DNA of 6,138 nucleotides from CAYLSV01 sp964386435 (GTDB taxonomy: Bacteria; Planctomycetota; Phycisphaerae; Tepidisphaerales; Tepidisphaeraceae), in assembly GCA_964386435.1 (NCBI GenBank), contig CAYLSV010000153.1:1-6138 (forward strand), written 5' to 3'. The translations under genes and the position numbers were made by a program. The notes beneath the pieces were generated by a model that saw only the letters and a program-made list of their open reading frames with translations, was not told the DNA's origin and ran no database searches. Positions 1 through 5,458 of this stretch are shown in pieces (position 1 is the first letter of the stretch; each line of letters begins with the position of its first letter).

Positions 1-790
1 GGCGGGCCCGCACCTCGTCGAGATCGACCGGCTTGTCGCGGTTGTCCTCGAAGCCGGCGCGGACCTTGAACTCCGGCAGCGGGCCCTTGGGCAAGATGGG
101 GCTGGCGAGGCTGTCGCGGCTGCGGAGGCTGGGGCCGGGGATGACGCCGACCTGGCGGAGGGCGGCGTTGATCTGGGCGTCGTTCGGGTCGAGCTGGTAG
201 GCCTGCACGAGGATCGGCTCGGCGAGGTCGGGCTGGCCGAGCTCGACGAGGTAGAGGCCGCTCCGCTTGGCGAGGTTCACGTCGGGGCCGGCGGCCATGC
301 GGGCTTGCTCGTAGGCGTCGACGGCGTTGTCGGCGTCGCCGCGGGCGCGGTGGGCCTCGGCGAGGGCGAGGTAGACGTCGGCGTTGCCCGTGCCCTGGGC
401 GTCGGCGAGCAAACGGTTCAGCTCGCGGTCGGTCCGATCCCGCGCCGCGGCCTCGCCGAGGGCGGCGGCGATGTTGTCGCGCAATGCCAGATCCTCGCGG
501 CCGGTGCTGGAGAGCTGGCGGACCCGCATGGCCGTCCGCAGCGCCTGCACGGCCTGCTGGTCGCGGCCCAATTTCAAGTAGGCCTCGCCCTGCCAGTAGT
601 GGTTGCGGGCGTCGGCGGCGTTCTGGGCGACGTCGAACGCGCCCGCGGCGGTGGTGTAGTCGCCGTCGCGGTACTCCTTGATGCCCTCCTCGCGGTATTG
701 ATTGCCGTAGCTGATGAGCTCGCCGACCGGGTTCTGGCAACCGGCGAGGGCAAGGGCGGCAAGGAGGCAGGCGGCGTGGAGCGGACGCAT
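1..790 (-). CDS. TPR-repeat lipoprotein, N-terminal part (C-terminus beyond window)
   Basis: Open from ATG at 790-788 down to the window edge, 263 codons with no stop. The N-terminus is a lipoprotein signal: Met-Arg-Pro, a short hydrophobic run, then the lipobox L-A-G-C with the acylated cysteine at residue 18, so the protein should be lipid-anchored on the periplasmic side of a membrane. The mature part is helical with TPR-like A/G/Y spacing: about residues 30-63 (EGIKEYRDGDYTTAAGAF), 65-97 (YWQGEAYLKLGRDQQAVQAL), 138-170 (YLALAEAHRARGDADNAVDA) and 172-205 (GLYLVELGQPDLAEPILVQA). Residues 215-263 are proline- and charge-rich linker. TPR proteins are scaffolds for protein-protein contact; the partner cannot be told. 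No Shine-Dalgarno precedes the start, but a -10-like TAATGT lies 6 bases upstream. It is divergent from mlaE, so an envelope role is possible but unproven. The TPR and lipobox calls are firm; the specific function is unknown. Confidence 0.86.
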   Translation of the reverse strand, partial: MRPLHAACLLAALALAGCQNPVGELISYGNQYREEGIKEYRDGDYTTAAGAFDVAQNAADARNHYWQGEAYLKLGRDQQAVQALRTAMRVRQLSSTGREDLALRDNIAAALGEAAARDRTDRELNRLLADAQGTGNADVYLALAEAHRARGDADNAVDAYEQARMAAGPDVNLAKRSGLYLVELGQPDLAEPILVQAYQLDPNDAQINAALRQVGVIPGPSLRSRDSLASPILPKGPLPEFKVRAGFEDNRDKPVDLDEVRAR

Positions 791-793
791 GGC

Positions 794-813
794 GGCACAT
801 TAGGTGATGTGCC
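794..813. repeat. Perfect 7-bp inverted repeat in divergent promoter region
   Basis: GGCACAT (794-800) and ATGTGCC (807-813) are exact reverse complements around a 6-base centre (TAGGTG). The repeat begins 3 bases before the TPR gene's start codon and covers its -10-like box, so it could be a dimeric repressor site. It could also be chance in GC-rich DNA. Confidence 0.5.
797..802 (-). promoter_or_regulatory. -10-like box for the TPR lipoprotein gene
   Basis: On the minus strand TAATGT is followed by six bases (GCCGCC) and the ATG at 790. That spacing would put the transcription start at or beside the start codon, giving a leaderless mRNA. No convincing -35 box is seen 16-18 bases upstream. 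The box sits inside the 794-813 hairpin. Placement is by eye only. Confidence 0.35.
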
Positions 814-844
814 GGTGGGCCGCTAGCGCAGGGCGTTGGGGCGA

Positions 845-870
845 CCCTCGGCACCGCCCTCGGCACCGCC
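845..870. repeat. 12-bp tandem duplication
   Basis: CTCGGCACCGCC occurs at 847-858 and again at 859-870 with no difference, and the two bases before the first copy also fit the period. It lies midway between the TPR gene and mlaE, about 50 bases before the mlaE start. It looks like a recent slippage duplication; a role as paired protein-binding site is possible but not shown. Confidence 0.7.
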
Positions 871-906
871 TGCTGAAGTTCATCCGCCCGGCTGCCGCCG
901 GTCGGC

Positions 907-912
907 TATGGT
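907..912 (+). promoter_or_regulatory. -10-like box for mlaEF
   Basis: TATGGT lies 9 bases before the mlaE ATG at 922. There is no Shine-Dalgarno in between (GGCTCGCTG) and no clear -35 box, so this is a weak candidate, in keeping with the similar boxes before other genes of the window. Confidence 0.3.
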
Positions 913-921
913 GGCTCGCTG

Positions 922-1752
922 ATGACCGTCGTCGTGCGCATGGTTGAACGGGTGGGCCGCGACACCCACCGCGCCATCGAGTACTTCGGGGCGTTCTGGG
1001 CGTTCTTCTTCGAGATGGCGTACTGGCTGCTGACCCGCGGCTGGCGGTGGGACACGATGCGCCACGTGTTCCCGCAAATGTACGAGGTGGGCGTCCGCAG
1101 CGTGCCGGTCGTTGCCGTTACCGGCGGGTTCATCGGCATGGTCATGGCCATCGAGACCTTCAGCCAGTTCAAGGCGTTCGGCCAAGAGGAACAAATCGGC
1201 GGCGTCATCGGCCTCACCGTCGTCAAGCAGATCGGCCCGGTGCTGGCGGCCGTCATGCTCGCCGGCCGGGTCGGTGGGGCGCTCACCGCCGAGCTGGGGA
1301 CGATGAACGTCACCGAGCAGCTCGACGCGCTGCGGGTGATGGGGACCGACCCGGTGCGGTACCTCGTCGTGCCGCGGTTCCTGGCGTGTTTGCTGTTGAC
1401 GCCGGTGCTGACGATTTACAGTGACCTGCTGGGCGTCTACGGCGGCTGGCTGGTGAGCGTGAAGTTCCTGGGCGTGCCGAACGACCCGTACTGGGCCAAC
1501 TCGGCCCGGCTGATCGACAACTGGCAGATCATGGAGGGGCTGGTCAAGGCGTTCTTCTTCGGCGGCAGCATCGGGATCATCGCGTGCTACAAAGGCTTCA
1601 CCTGCGGCTCGGGGGCCAGCGGCGTCGGGCGGGCGTGCACCGAGAGCTTTGTGATGAGCTTCCTGGCGATCATCGTGCTCAACTTCTTCTTCGCCAAGTT
1701 TTTGCGTGACCTCTACGTCGCGCTCTACGGCGAGATCGGGCTGTCGTTCTGA
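922..1752 (+). CDS. mlaE: MlaE-family ABC transporter permease (phospholipid transport)
   Basis: A 276-residue inner-membrane permease of the MlaE/YrbE family, which with an MlaF ATPase moves phospholipids or other lipids between inner and outer membrane through an MCE-domain (MlaD) partner. The family hallmark is plain: G-P-V-L-A-A-V-M-L-A-G-R at 105-116 followed by GGALTAELGTMNVTEQLDAL at 118-137 and the M-G-T-D-P-V-R-Y and P-R-F segments to 153; E. coli MlaE has the same GP..AA...AGR.G.A..AE.G.M...EQ.......DP motif. Hydrophobic helices lie around 60-80, 98-115, 153-180, 207-224 and 243-260, and residues 14-38 form the amphipathic, aromatic-rich N-terminal helix typical of the family. The length matches E. 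coli MlaE (about 260). The ATG at 922 was chosen because the family's N-terminal helix follows at once; ATG at 940 is an alternative. The stop shares a base with the mlaF start. E. coli-like physiology is inferred; lipid specificity is not visible. Confidence 0.95.
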   Translation: MTVVVRMVERVGRDTHRAIEYFGAFWAFFFEMAYWLLTRGWRWDTMRHVFPQMYEVGVRSVPVVAVTGGFIGMVMAIETFSQFKAFGQEEQIGGVIGLTVVKQIGPVLAAVMLAGRVGGALTAELGTMNVTEQLDALRVMGTDPVRYLVVPRFLACLLLTPVLTIYSDLLGVYGGWLVSVKFLGVPNDPYWANSARLIDNWQIMEGLVKAFFFGGSIGIIACYKGFTCGSGASGVGRACTESFVMSFLAIIVLNFFFAKFLRDLYVALYGEIGLSF

Positions 1753-2522
1753 TGGAACCCGGCGAGCCGATCATCTCGCTGCGCGGCTTGTACAAGGCGT
1801 TCGGGCCGCTGCGCGTGTTGGAGGGCGTCGACCTCGACATCTACCCCGGTAGGACGCTGGTCGTGCTGGGTGCCAGCGGCAGCGGGAAGAGCGTGATGCT
1901 CAAGCACATCGTCGGCTTGCTCAAGCCGGACGCCGGGACGGTGACGTTCGACGGGTTGCGCATCGACTCGATGAAGAACGCCGAGCTGAGCGAGGTGCGG
2001 CAGCGGTTCGGCTACCTGTTTCAACAGGGGGCGCTGTTCGACTCGCTGACCAACGCGCAGAACGTGGCATTCCCGATGGCCGAGCACACGGACCTGCCGA
2101 AGGACGAAATCGAGCAGCGGGCCCAGAAGCGGCTGGAGATGGTCGGTTTGCCGCAGGTGGGCACGAAGATGCCCAGCGAGGTCAGCGGCGGCCAGAAGAA
2201 GCGGGTGGCGTTGGCCCGCGCGATCGCCTTGACGCCGGACGTGATTTTGTACGATGAGCCGACGACCGGCCTCGACCCGATCCGCTCGGACGCGATCAGC
2301 GAGTTGATCCTCAAGCTCCAGCGGGAGCTCAAGTGCACCAGCATCGTCGTCACCCACGACATGGCCAACTGCTTCAAGGTTGCCGACCGGATCGTCATGC
2401 TGCACGAGGGCAAATTGATTTTCGACGGCACGAGGGACGAGATCCAAAACAGCGACGACCCCCGCGTCCAACGCTTCGTCCGCGGCGAAGCGGATGAAGC
2501 CGAACTCGCCGGGCTGCGGTGA
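1752..2522 (+). CDS. mlaF: MlaF-family ABC transporter ATP-binding protein
   Basis: A 256-residue cytoplasmic ATPase that powers the MlaE permease encoded just before it. All nucleotide-binding motifs are present: Walker A G-A-S-G-S-G-K-S at 40-47, Q-loop F-Q-Q-G-A-L-F-D at 90-97, signature V-S-G-G-Q-K-K-R at 144-151, Walker B plus D-loop VILYDEPTTGLDP at 164-176 with catalytic Glu169, and H-loop His202 in V-T-H-D-M. The FQQGALFDSL form of the Q-loop and the GGQKKRVALARA signature are typical of the MlaF/Ttg2A/Mkl branch rather than importer ATPases. The ATG at 1752-1754 overlaps the mlaE TGA at 1750-1752 (TGATG), implying translational coupling and equal synthesis of the two subunits. The last 15 residues are an acidic tail. 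A strong hairpin begins 16 bases after the stop. No MCE-domain (mlaD) gene follows, unlike many mlaEFD loci. Confidence 0.94.
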   Translation: MEPGEPIISLRGLYKAFGPLRVLEGVDLDIYPGRTLVVLGASGSGKSVMLKHIVGLLKPDAGTVTFDGLRIDSMKNAELSEVRQRFGYLFQQGALFDSLTNAQNVAFPMAEHTDLPKDEIEQRAQKRLEMVGLPQVGTKMPSEVSGGQKKRVALARAIALTPDVILYDEPTTGLDPIRSDAISELILKLQRELKCTSIVVTHDMANCFKVADRIVMLHEGKLIFDGTRDEIQNSDDPRVQRFVRGEADEAELAGLR

Positions 2523-2538
2523 ACGTCGCGAGTTATAG

Positions 2539-2579
2539 GAGAAGCCGAGGTGATCGCTCCGCTCTCCCCTCGGCTTCTT
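2539..2579 (+). terminator. Terminator-like hairpin after mlaF
   Basis: AGAAGCCGAGG (2540-2550) pairs perfectly with CCTCGGCTTCT (2568-2578), 11 bp, extended by a G-T pair at 2539/2579; the loop is 17 bases. The 3' side ends in CTTCTTG instead of a pure T run, so intrinsic termination is likely but may be partial. Its place 16 bases after the mlaF stop supports the end of the mlaEF transcript. Confidence 0.6.
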
Positions 2580-2602
2580 GATCACTTCAGGAGTCCGACC
2601 AT

Positions 2603-2674
2603 TTACGCATGCTTGCGTCGCTGAAACCCCCACCGCCGTGGTAACGGCGGGGCTACGCCCGAAGTTTCGCATGC
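2603..2674. repeat. Near-identical 10-mers flanking REP-like unit A
   Basis: TTACGCATGC (2603-2612) and TTTCGCATGC (2665-2674) agree at 9 of 10 positions and bracket REP-like unit A. Both contain the self-complementary GCATGC. They could be remnants of a target duplication or the outer arms of a larger hairpin, in which GAAAC (2623-2627) also pairs with GTTTC (2664-2668). Confidence 0.45.
2621..2658 (-). repeat. REP-like element, unit A
   Basis: Read on the minus strand the unit starts GCGTAG (2658-2653), then forms a hairpin with arms CCGCCGT/ACGGCGG (2650-2644 with 2639-2633) around a TACC loop, and ends TGGGGG-TTTCAG. A GTAG head directly followed by a GC-rich palindrome is the established layout of bacterial REP sequences mobilised by REP-associated tyrosine transposases (RAYT/TnpA-REP). 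The same head, hairpin design and GCGGTGGGG 3' end recur in unit B. Assignment as REP rests on structure only; copy number in the genome is unknown. Confidence 0.5.
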
Positions 2675-2685
2675 CCCCTCTGTGA

Positions 2686-2721
2686 GCGTAGACCTGCTGC
2701 TACGCAGCGGTGGGGCCTCAA
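2686..2721 (+). repeat. REP-like element, unit B (inverted relative to A)
   Basis: Read on the plus strand: GCGTAG (2686-2691), then a hairpin ACC-t-GCTGC / GCAGC-GGT (2692-2700 with 2704-2711, one T bulged) around a TAC loop, then GGGG-CCTCAA. Aligned with unit A read on its own strand, the head GCGTAG, the TAC loop, GCGGTGGGG and a following TCA are shared, while changes in the arms keep the pairing (CCGCCGT versus GCTGC-type arms). The two units point away from each other with 27 bases between their heads, as in a BIME. Confidence 0.5.
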
Positions 2722-2790
2722 TGATGCTGCCGCACGAGACCTGTTCCAAACGCGGCGTCAAATTCTCACGGACGCCCGCCGGGCGGCGTT

Positions 2791-2796
2791 TATCAT
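2791..2796 (+). promoter_or_regulatory. -10-like box for zinc-ribbon operon
   Basis: TATCAT is the best -10 match upstream of the small-protein genes and lies 29 bases before the ATG at 2826. Directly upstream, CGCCCG-C-CGGGCG (2773-2785) is an odd 13-base palindrome where the promoter spacer would be; it could be an operator. No good -35 box is seen. Transcription from here would exclude the longer GTG-start reading of the zinc-ribbon gene. Confidence 0.35.
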
Positions 2797-2825
2797 GGGG
2801 CGAGCCCGACGACGGACACGTTGCC

Positions 2826-3026
2826 ATGCCTTTCACCTCTGCCATCATGAACCTTCTCAGCTCGCCGTTGGGCGTCATCCTGCTGGCGTTGATCGTGGCG
2901 TTCGTGATCACGAAGATCATCGGCAACCCGCACCCCGAGCCGCGGCGGCCGCGGTGTCGCCAATGTGGGCGGGAGCACCCGCCGCGGGCGAACTTCTGTC
3001 GCCAGTGCGGGCGGCGGATGACCTGA
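2826..3026 (+). CDS. Small membrane-anchored zinc-ribbon protein
   Basis: A 66-residue protein with two parts. Residues 8-32 are a single hydrophobic helix (PLGVILLALIVAFVI core), and residues 44-61 are a zinc ribbon, C-R-Q-C-G-R at 44-49 and C-R-Q-C-G-R at 58-63, with CxxC pairs 10 residues apart (Cys44, Cys47, Cys58, Cys61) in an arginine-rich setting. It is expected to bind one structural zinc and to sit in the inner membrane with the ribbon in the cytoplasm (positive-inside rule). Such DZR/zinc-ribbon modules usually mediate protein or nucleic-acid contact; the role here is unknown. The reading frame is open upstream to GTG at 2682, but that extension runs through REP-like unit B and the -10-like box and has no recognisable features, so I prefer ATG 2826, which starts just before the membrane helix. 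No Shine-Dalgarno is seen. The next gene starts 33 bases downstream on the same strand. Confidence 0.75.
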   Translation: MPFTSAIMNLLSSPLGVILLALIVAFVITKIIGNPHPEPRRPRCRQCGREHPPRANFCRQCGRRMT

Positions 3027-3059
3027 AGAATTACCGCGCGTGCGGCCGATGCCCGTTGG

Positions 3060-3509
3060 GTGCGGCCGCAGTGGGCCATTCCGTTGTTGTGCGCCGGGCT
3101 CGCCGGGCTGGCCGTGTGTTTGATCCTGCCGGCGGCCGATGAGGATCGGCGGCTTGTGCGGGAGCAGGCGGCGCTTCAGCGGGAGCTTGACCACCTCCAC
3201 GCCCAAGCCGACCGGTACGACGCGTTCCTGGATCGGCTCGGCCGGGACTCGGAGTTGGCCGCCCGGCTGGCGGTGCGGCAGCTCAACCGGCGGGACGAGG
3301 GCTCGGCGACGGTCGATTGGCACGCCAACGCGACGGGCGTGGGGCGGTCGCCGTTCGTCATGCTCGCCGTCGAGGAGCCGCCGCCCGTGCCGCCGGCCCA
3401 GGCGTTACCCCAGGCCGCGCGGTGGCTCGCCCACCCGCGGCACCGGTTGTGGCTCGGCGGCGGCTGCCTGCTGGCGATCCTGCTCGGCCTGTGGCCGGGC
3501 CGGCGGTGA
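3060..3509 (+). CDS. Two-TM coiled-coil protein, FtsB/DivIC-like N-terminal half
   Basis: A 149-residue protein of unassigned function. Residues 5-25 form a membrane helix, residues 28-60 a charged heptad-rich helix (leucines and alanines spaced as in a coiled coil, REQAALQRELDHLHAQADRY), residues 60-78 read R-L-G-R-D-S-E-L-A-A-R-L-A-V-R-Q-L-N, residues 105-118 are Pro-rich, and 130-145 form a second membrane helix near the end. A membrane helix followed by a coiled coil and then a D-x-x-x-x-x-R-x-A-x-x-x-L-N stretch is the layout of the FtsB/DivIC (septum formation initiator) family, which links the divisome in the periplasm; a C-terminal membrane helix is not part of the classic form. The family link is inference. 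GTG 3060 is the start that keeps the first helix intact; the in-frame upstream stop is the TGA at 3024, and no ATG is available. It lies between the zinc-ribbon gene and tsaB on one strand. Confidence 0.7.
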   Translation: MRPQWAIPLLCAGLAGLAVCLILPAADEDRRLVREQAALQRELDHLHAQADRYDAFLDRLGRDSELAARLAVRQLNRRDEGSATVDWHANATGVGRSPFVMLAVEEPPPVPPAQALPQAARWLAHPRHRLWLGGGCLLAILLGLWPGRR

Positions 3510-3511
3510 CG

Positions 3512-3517
3512 TAAGCT
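3512..3517 (+). promoter_or_regulatory. -10-like box for tsaB
   Basis: TAAGCT lies in the 15-base gap after the preceding stop and 7 bases before the tsaB ATG at 3525. Spacing fits a start of transcription at the ATG itself, and no Shine-Dalgarno is present (CGCCCCG). No clear -35 box is seen, so tsaB may instead simply be read through from upstream. Confidence 0.35.
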
Positions 3518-3524
3518 CGCCCCG

Positions 3525-4172
3525 ATGCTGCTGGCCCTCGAACTCAGCCACCGCGACGCCTCGGTCGCCCTCTGGGACGGCGGCGTCGTGGCCGCGCAGA
3601 CCTTCATCCAAGGCCTGCGGCAGGGCGGCGGCGTCCTGCCCGTTATTGCCGAACTCTGCCAACCGGACGACCTGAAAACCGTCGCCCTCAGCATCGGCCC
3701 CGGCAGCTTCACCGGCCTTCGGTCGGCCCTCGCGGCGGCGAAGATGCTGGCCCTGACGCTAAACGTCGACGTCGTGCCCGTCCCGACGCTGCACGTGATC
3801 GCCGCCCAAGCCGCGACCGACCACGTCGCCGTCGCCCTCGACGCCCGCAAGCACCGCGTCATCGCCGCCACCTTCGGCCGAACCGGCGATGGCTGGCTGG
3901 GTGAAGAGCCCCGAATGGTGGACGCCGCCGAATGGGTCGCGGCCCTACCAGCCGACGCGTCGGTGATGGGTGAGGGCGTCGCCGCCTACCGCGACCTCAT
4001 TCCGCCGATGACAGCGATCGAACCGGAGTCGGCGTGGACACCGAAGGCGGCCACGCTTGCCGCCCTCGCCGCCTCGGGCGACTTCCCGCCGGTTGACCCG
4101 ATGCACCTCGTCCCGGCGTACACCCGGCTGTCGGAGCCGGAGGAAAAACGCCTCGCCCGGCCAACCGCCTGA
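3525..4172 (+). CDS. tsaB: TsaB, tRNA t6A37 biosynthesis protein
   Basis: A 215-residue ASKHA-fold protein. TsaB is the non-catalytic partner of TsaD; with TsaE they transfer the threonylcarbamoyl group made by TsaC onto A37 of tRNAs that read ANN codons, an essential cytoplasmic step in most bacteria. The diagnostic motif S-I-G-P-G-S-F-T-G-L-R is at 56-66, followed by the helix that pairs with TsaD (S-A-L-A-A-A-K-M-L-A-L), the P-T-L-H segment at 87-90, A-L-D-A-R-K at 104-109 and the C-terminal P-A-Y-T-R-L at 197-202. The N-terminal strand reads L-L-A-L-E-L-S-H where most TsaB have L-A-I-D-T-S/A, so the usual Asp is Glu here; since TsaB is not the catalytic subunit this need not abolish function. 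Length is near the usual 220-230. It starts 15 bases after the upstream gene and ends 2 bases from the end of the opposing glyA. tsaC, tsaD and tsaE are not in the window. Confidence 0.93.
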   Translation: MLLALELSHRDASVALWDGGVVAAQTFIQGLRQGGGVLPVIAELCQPDDLKTVALSIGPGSFTGLRSALAAAKMLALTLNVDVVPVPTLHVIAAQAATDHVAVALDARKHRVIAATFGRTGDGWLGEEPRMVDAAEWVAALPADASVMGEGVAAYRDLIPPMTAIEPESAWTPKAATLAALAASGDFPPVDPMHLVPAYTRLSEPEEKRLARPTA

Positions 4173-4174
4173 CC

Positions 4175-5452
4175 TCAGTGCCGCAGCGGGAAGCGGTCGG
4201 CAATGGCCTCGACCTGCCCGCGGACCTCGGCCAGCTTCGCCTCGTCACCCACGGCATCGAGCGCGGCATCCAGCAGCGCCGCAACCTCTCGGATCTCGGG
4301 CTCCTTCAAACCGCGTGTCGTCAGGGCTGGGGTGCCCAGCCGCAGACCGCTCGTGAGCTTCGGCGGCCGGGGGTCGTTCGGGATGCCGTTCTTGTTGGTG
4401 ATGATGCCGGCGGCCTCGAGTGCTTCCTCGGCGTCGGCACCGGTGAGGTCGTCGCTCTTGCCGCGGAGGTCGACGAGGACCAGGTGGTTGTCCGTGCCGC
4501 CGCTGACAAGGTGGTGGCCGCGCTTGAGCAGCTCATCGGCCAGGGCGGCGGCGTTGGCGACAACCTGCCGGGCATAATCCCTGAACGCCGGGTCCAGCGC
4601 CTCGCCGAACGCGACGGCCTTGGCGGCGATGACGTGCATCAGCGGGCCGCCCTGGCTGCCGGGGAACATGCCGCGGTTGATCTTCTTGATCAGCTCGGCG
4701 TCGTCGGTCAGCACCAACCCGCCGCGGGGGCCGCGCAGGGTTTTGTGCGTCGTCGTCGTCGCCACGTGGCAGTGCGGGAACGGCGACGGGTGGCTGCCCC
4801 CGGCAACCAAGCCGGCGATGTGGGCCATGTCGGCCCAGAGCAATGCCCCGACCTCATCGGCGATCTGGCGGAACTGGGCGAAGTCGATGGTCCGCGGGTA
4901 GGCGCTGTAGCCACAGATGATGACGGTCGGCTTGTGCTCGTGGGCCAGCCGCCGCACCTCGTCAAAGTCGATCCGGGCGTCGGCATCCAGGCCGTAGTGG
5001 ACCGGGTTGTAAAACTTCGCCGACGCGTTGAGCTTCATCCCATGCGACAAATGGCCGCCGCTGGCGAGGTCCAGCGCCAGGAACGTGTCGCCCGGCTTCA
5101 TGCTCGCCAGCATGACGCCGAGGTTGGCGTTGGCCCCCGAGTGCGGCTGGACGTTGGCGTACTTCACGCCGAACAGCTCCGCCGCCCGGTCGATGGCAAG
5201 CTGCTCGATCTGGTCGTGGAACTCGCAGCCGCCGTAGTACCGTGCACCGGGGTAGCCCTCGGCATACTTGTTCGTCAGCACCGTGCCCTGAGCGGCCATG
5301 ACGGCGGGGGAGGCGTGGTTCTCGCTGGCGATCATCTCCAGCGTCCGGTGCTGCCGGTCGGCCTCCAAAGCGACCAACCGGGCGATTTCCGGATCGACCG
5401 ACAGCGGCGAGGCGAGGTCCAGATCGGCCGGCGGGGCGTCGAGGAGCGTCAT
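4175..5452 (-). CDS. glyA: Serine hydroxymethyltransferase
   Basis: A 425-residue PLP enzyme of the cytoplasm that interconverts serine plus tetrahydrofolate with glycine plus 5,10-methylene-tetrahydrofolate, the main source of one-carbon units for purine, thymidylate and methionine synthesis. It is full length (E. coli GlyA has 417) and all key motifs are seen: L-E-M-I-A-S-E-N at 38-45, T-N-K-Y-A-E-G-Y-P-G at 60-69 and R-Y-Y-G-G-C-E at 71-77, the PLP ring-stacking and nitrogen-binding W-A-D-M-A-H at 206-211 (Asp208, His211), the Schiff-base lysine Lys237 in T-T-T-T-H-K-T-L-R-G-P-R-G-G, and the substrate carboxylate arginine in G-L-R-L-G-T-P (Arg371). About 20 extra residues before the conserved core (MTLLDAPPADLDL) are a mild extension. 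The ATG at 5452 is preceded by a -10-like TAAACT 6 bases upstream and no Shine-Dalgarno. No glycine riboswitch is visible upstream. The gene is convergent with tsaB and divergent from the gene at 5600. Confidence 0.98.
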   Translation of the reverse strand: MTLLDAPPADLDLASPLSVDPEIARLVALEADRQHRTLEMIASENHASPAVMAAQGTVLTNKYAEGYPGARYYGGCEFHDQIEQLAIDRAAELFGVKYANVQPHSGANANLGVMLASMKPGDTFLALDLASGGHLSHGMKLNASAKFYNPVHYGLDADARIDFDEVRRLAHEHKPTVIICGYSAYPRTIDFAQFRQIADEVGALLWADMAHIAGLVAGGSHPSPFPHCHVATTTTHKTLRGPRGGLVLTDDAELIKKINRGMFPGSQGGPLMHVIAAKAVAFGEALDPAFRDYARQVVANAAALADELLKRGHHLVSGGTDNHLVLVDLRGKSDDLTGADAEEALEAAGIITNKNGIPNDPRPPKLTSGLRLGTPALTTRGLKEPEIREVAALLDAALDAVGDEAKLAEVRGQVEAIADRFPLRH

Positions 5453-5458
5453 GCCGGA

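Larger units (their letters stand above)
2523..2825. other. Gene-free spacer with hairpins and REP-like pair
   Basis: This is the longest stretch without a gene. In order it holds the terminator-like hairpin after mlaF (2539-2579), a pair of near-identical 10-mers flanking a REP-like hairpin (2603-2674), a second REP-like hairpin in opposite orientation (2686-2721), a GC-rich palindrome (2773-2785) and a -10-like box (2791-2796) before the zinc-ribbon gene. Reading frames cross it on both strands, but none has a recognisable protein and they run through the hairpins, so I treat it as non-coding. Confidence 0.7.

Noticed and set aside
305..826. Plus-strand reading frame opposite the TPR gene
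   Set aside because: Its Val/Gly/Ala-rich product is the mirror of the lipobox and TPR codons on the minus strand, which give a coherent protein.
2540..2585. Pseudoknot: GTGATC in the loop of the mlaF hairpin against GATCAC just after it
   Set aside because: The two 6-mers are complementary, but only about one base would have to span an 11-bp stem, which is sterically implausible. GATC-containing 6-mers also pair easily by chance.
1725..2672. Long minus-strand reading frame (315 codons) opposite mlaF
   Set aside because: It lies antisense to a full set of ABC ATPase motifs, its protein has no recognisable domain and it runs through the terminator hairpin. Long antisense frames are expected in GC-rich DNA.
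2682..2825. GTG start at 2682 as an N-terminal extension of the zinc-ribbon protein
   Set aside because: The extension reads through REP-like unit B and the -10-like box and has no domain; ATG 2826 directly precedes the membrane helix. Not fully excluded.
3176..3871. Minus-strand reading frame opposite the coiled-coil gene and tsaB
   Set aside because: It spans two plus-strand genes and encodes Ser/Arg/Ala-rich sequence with no motif, typical of a shadow frame.
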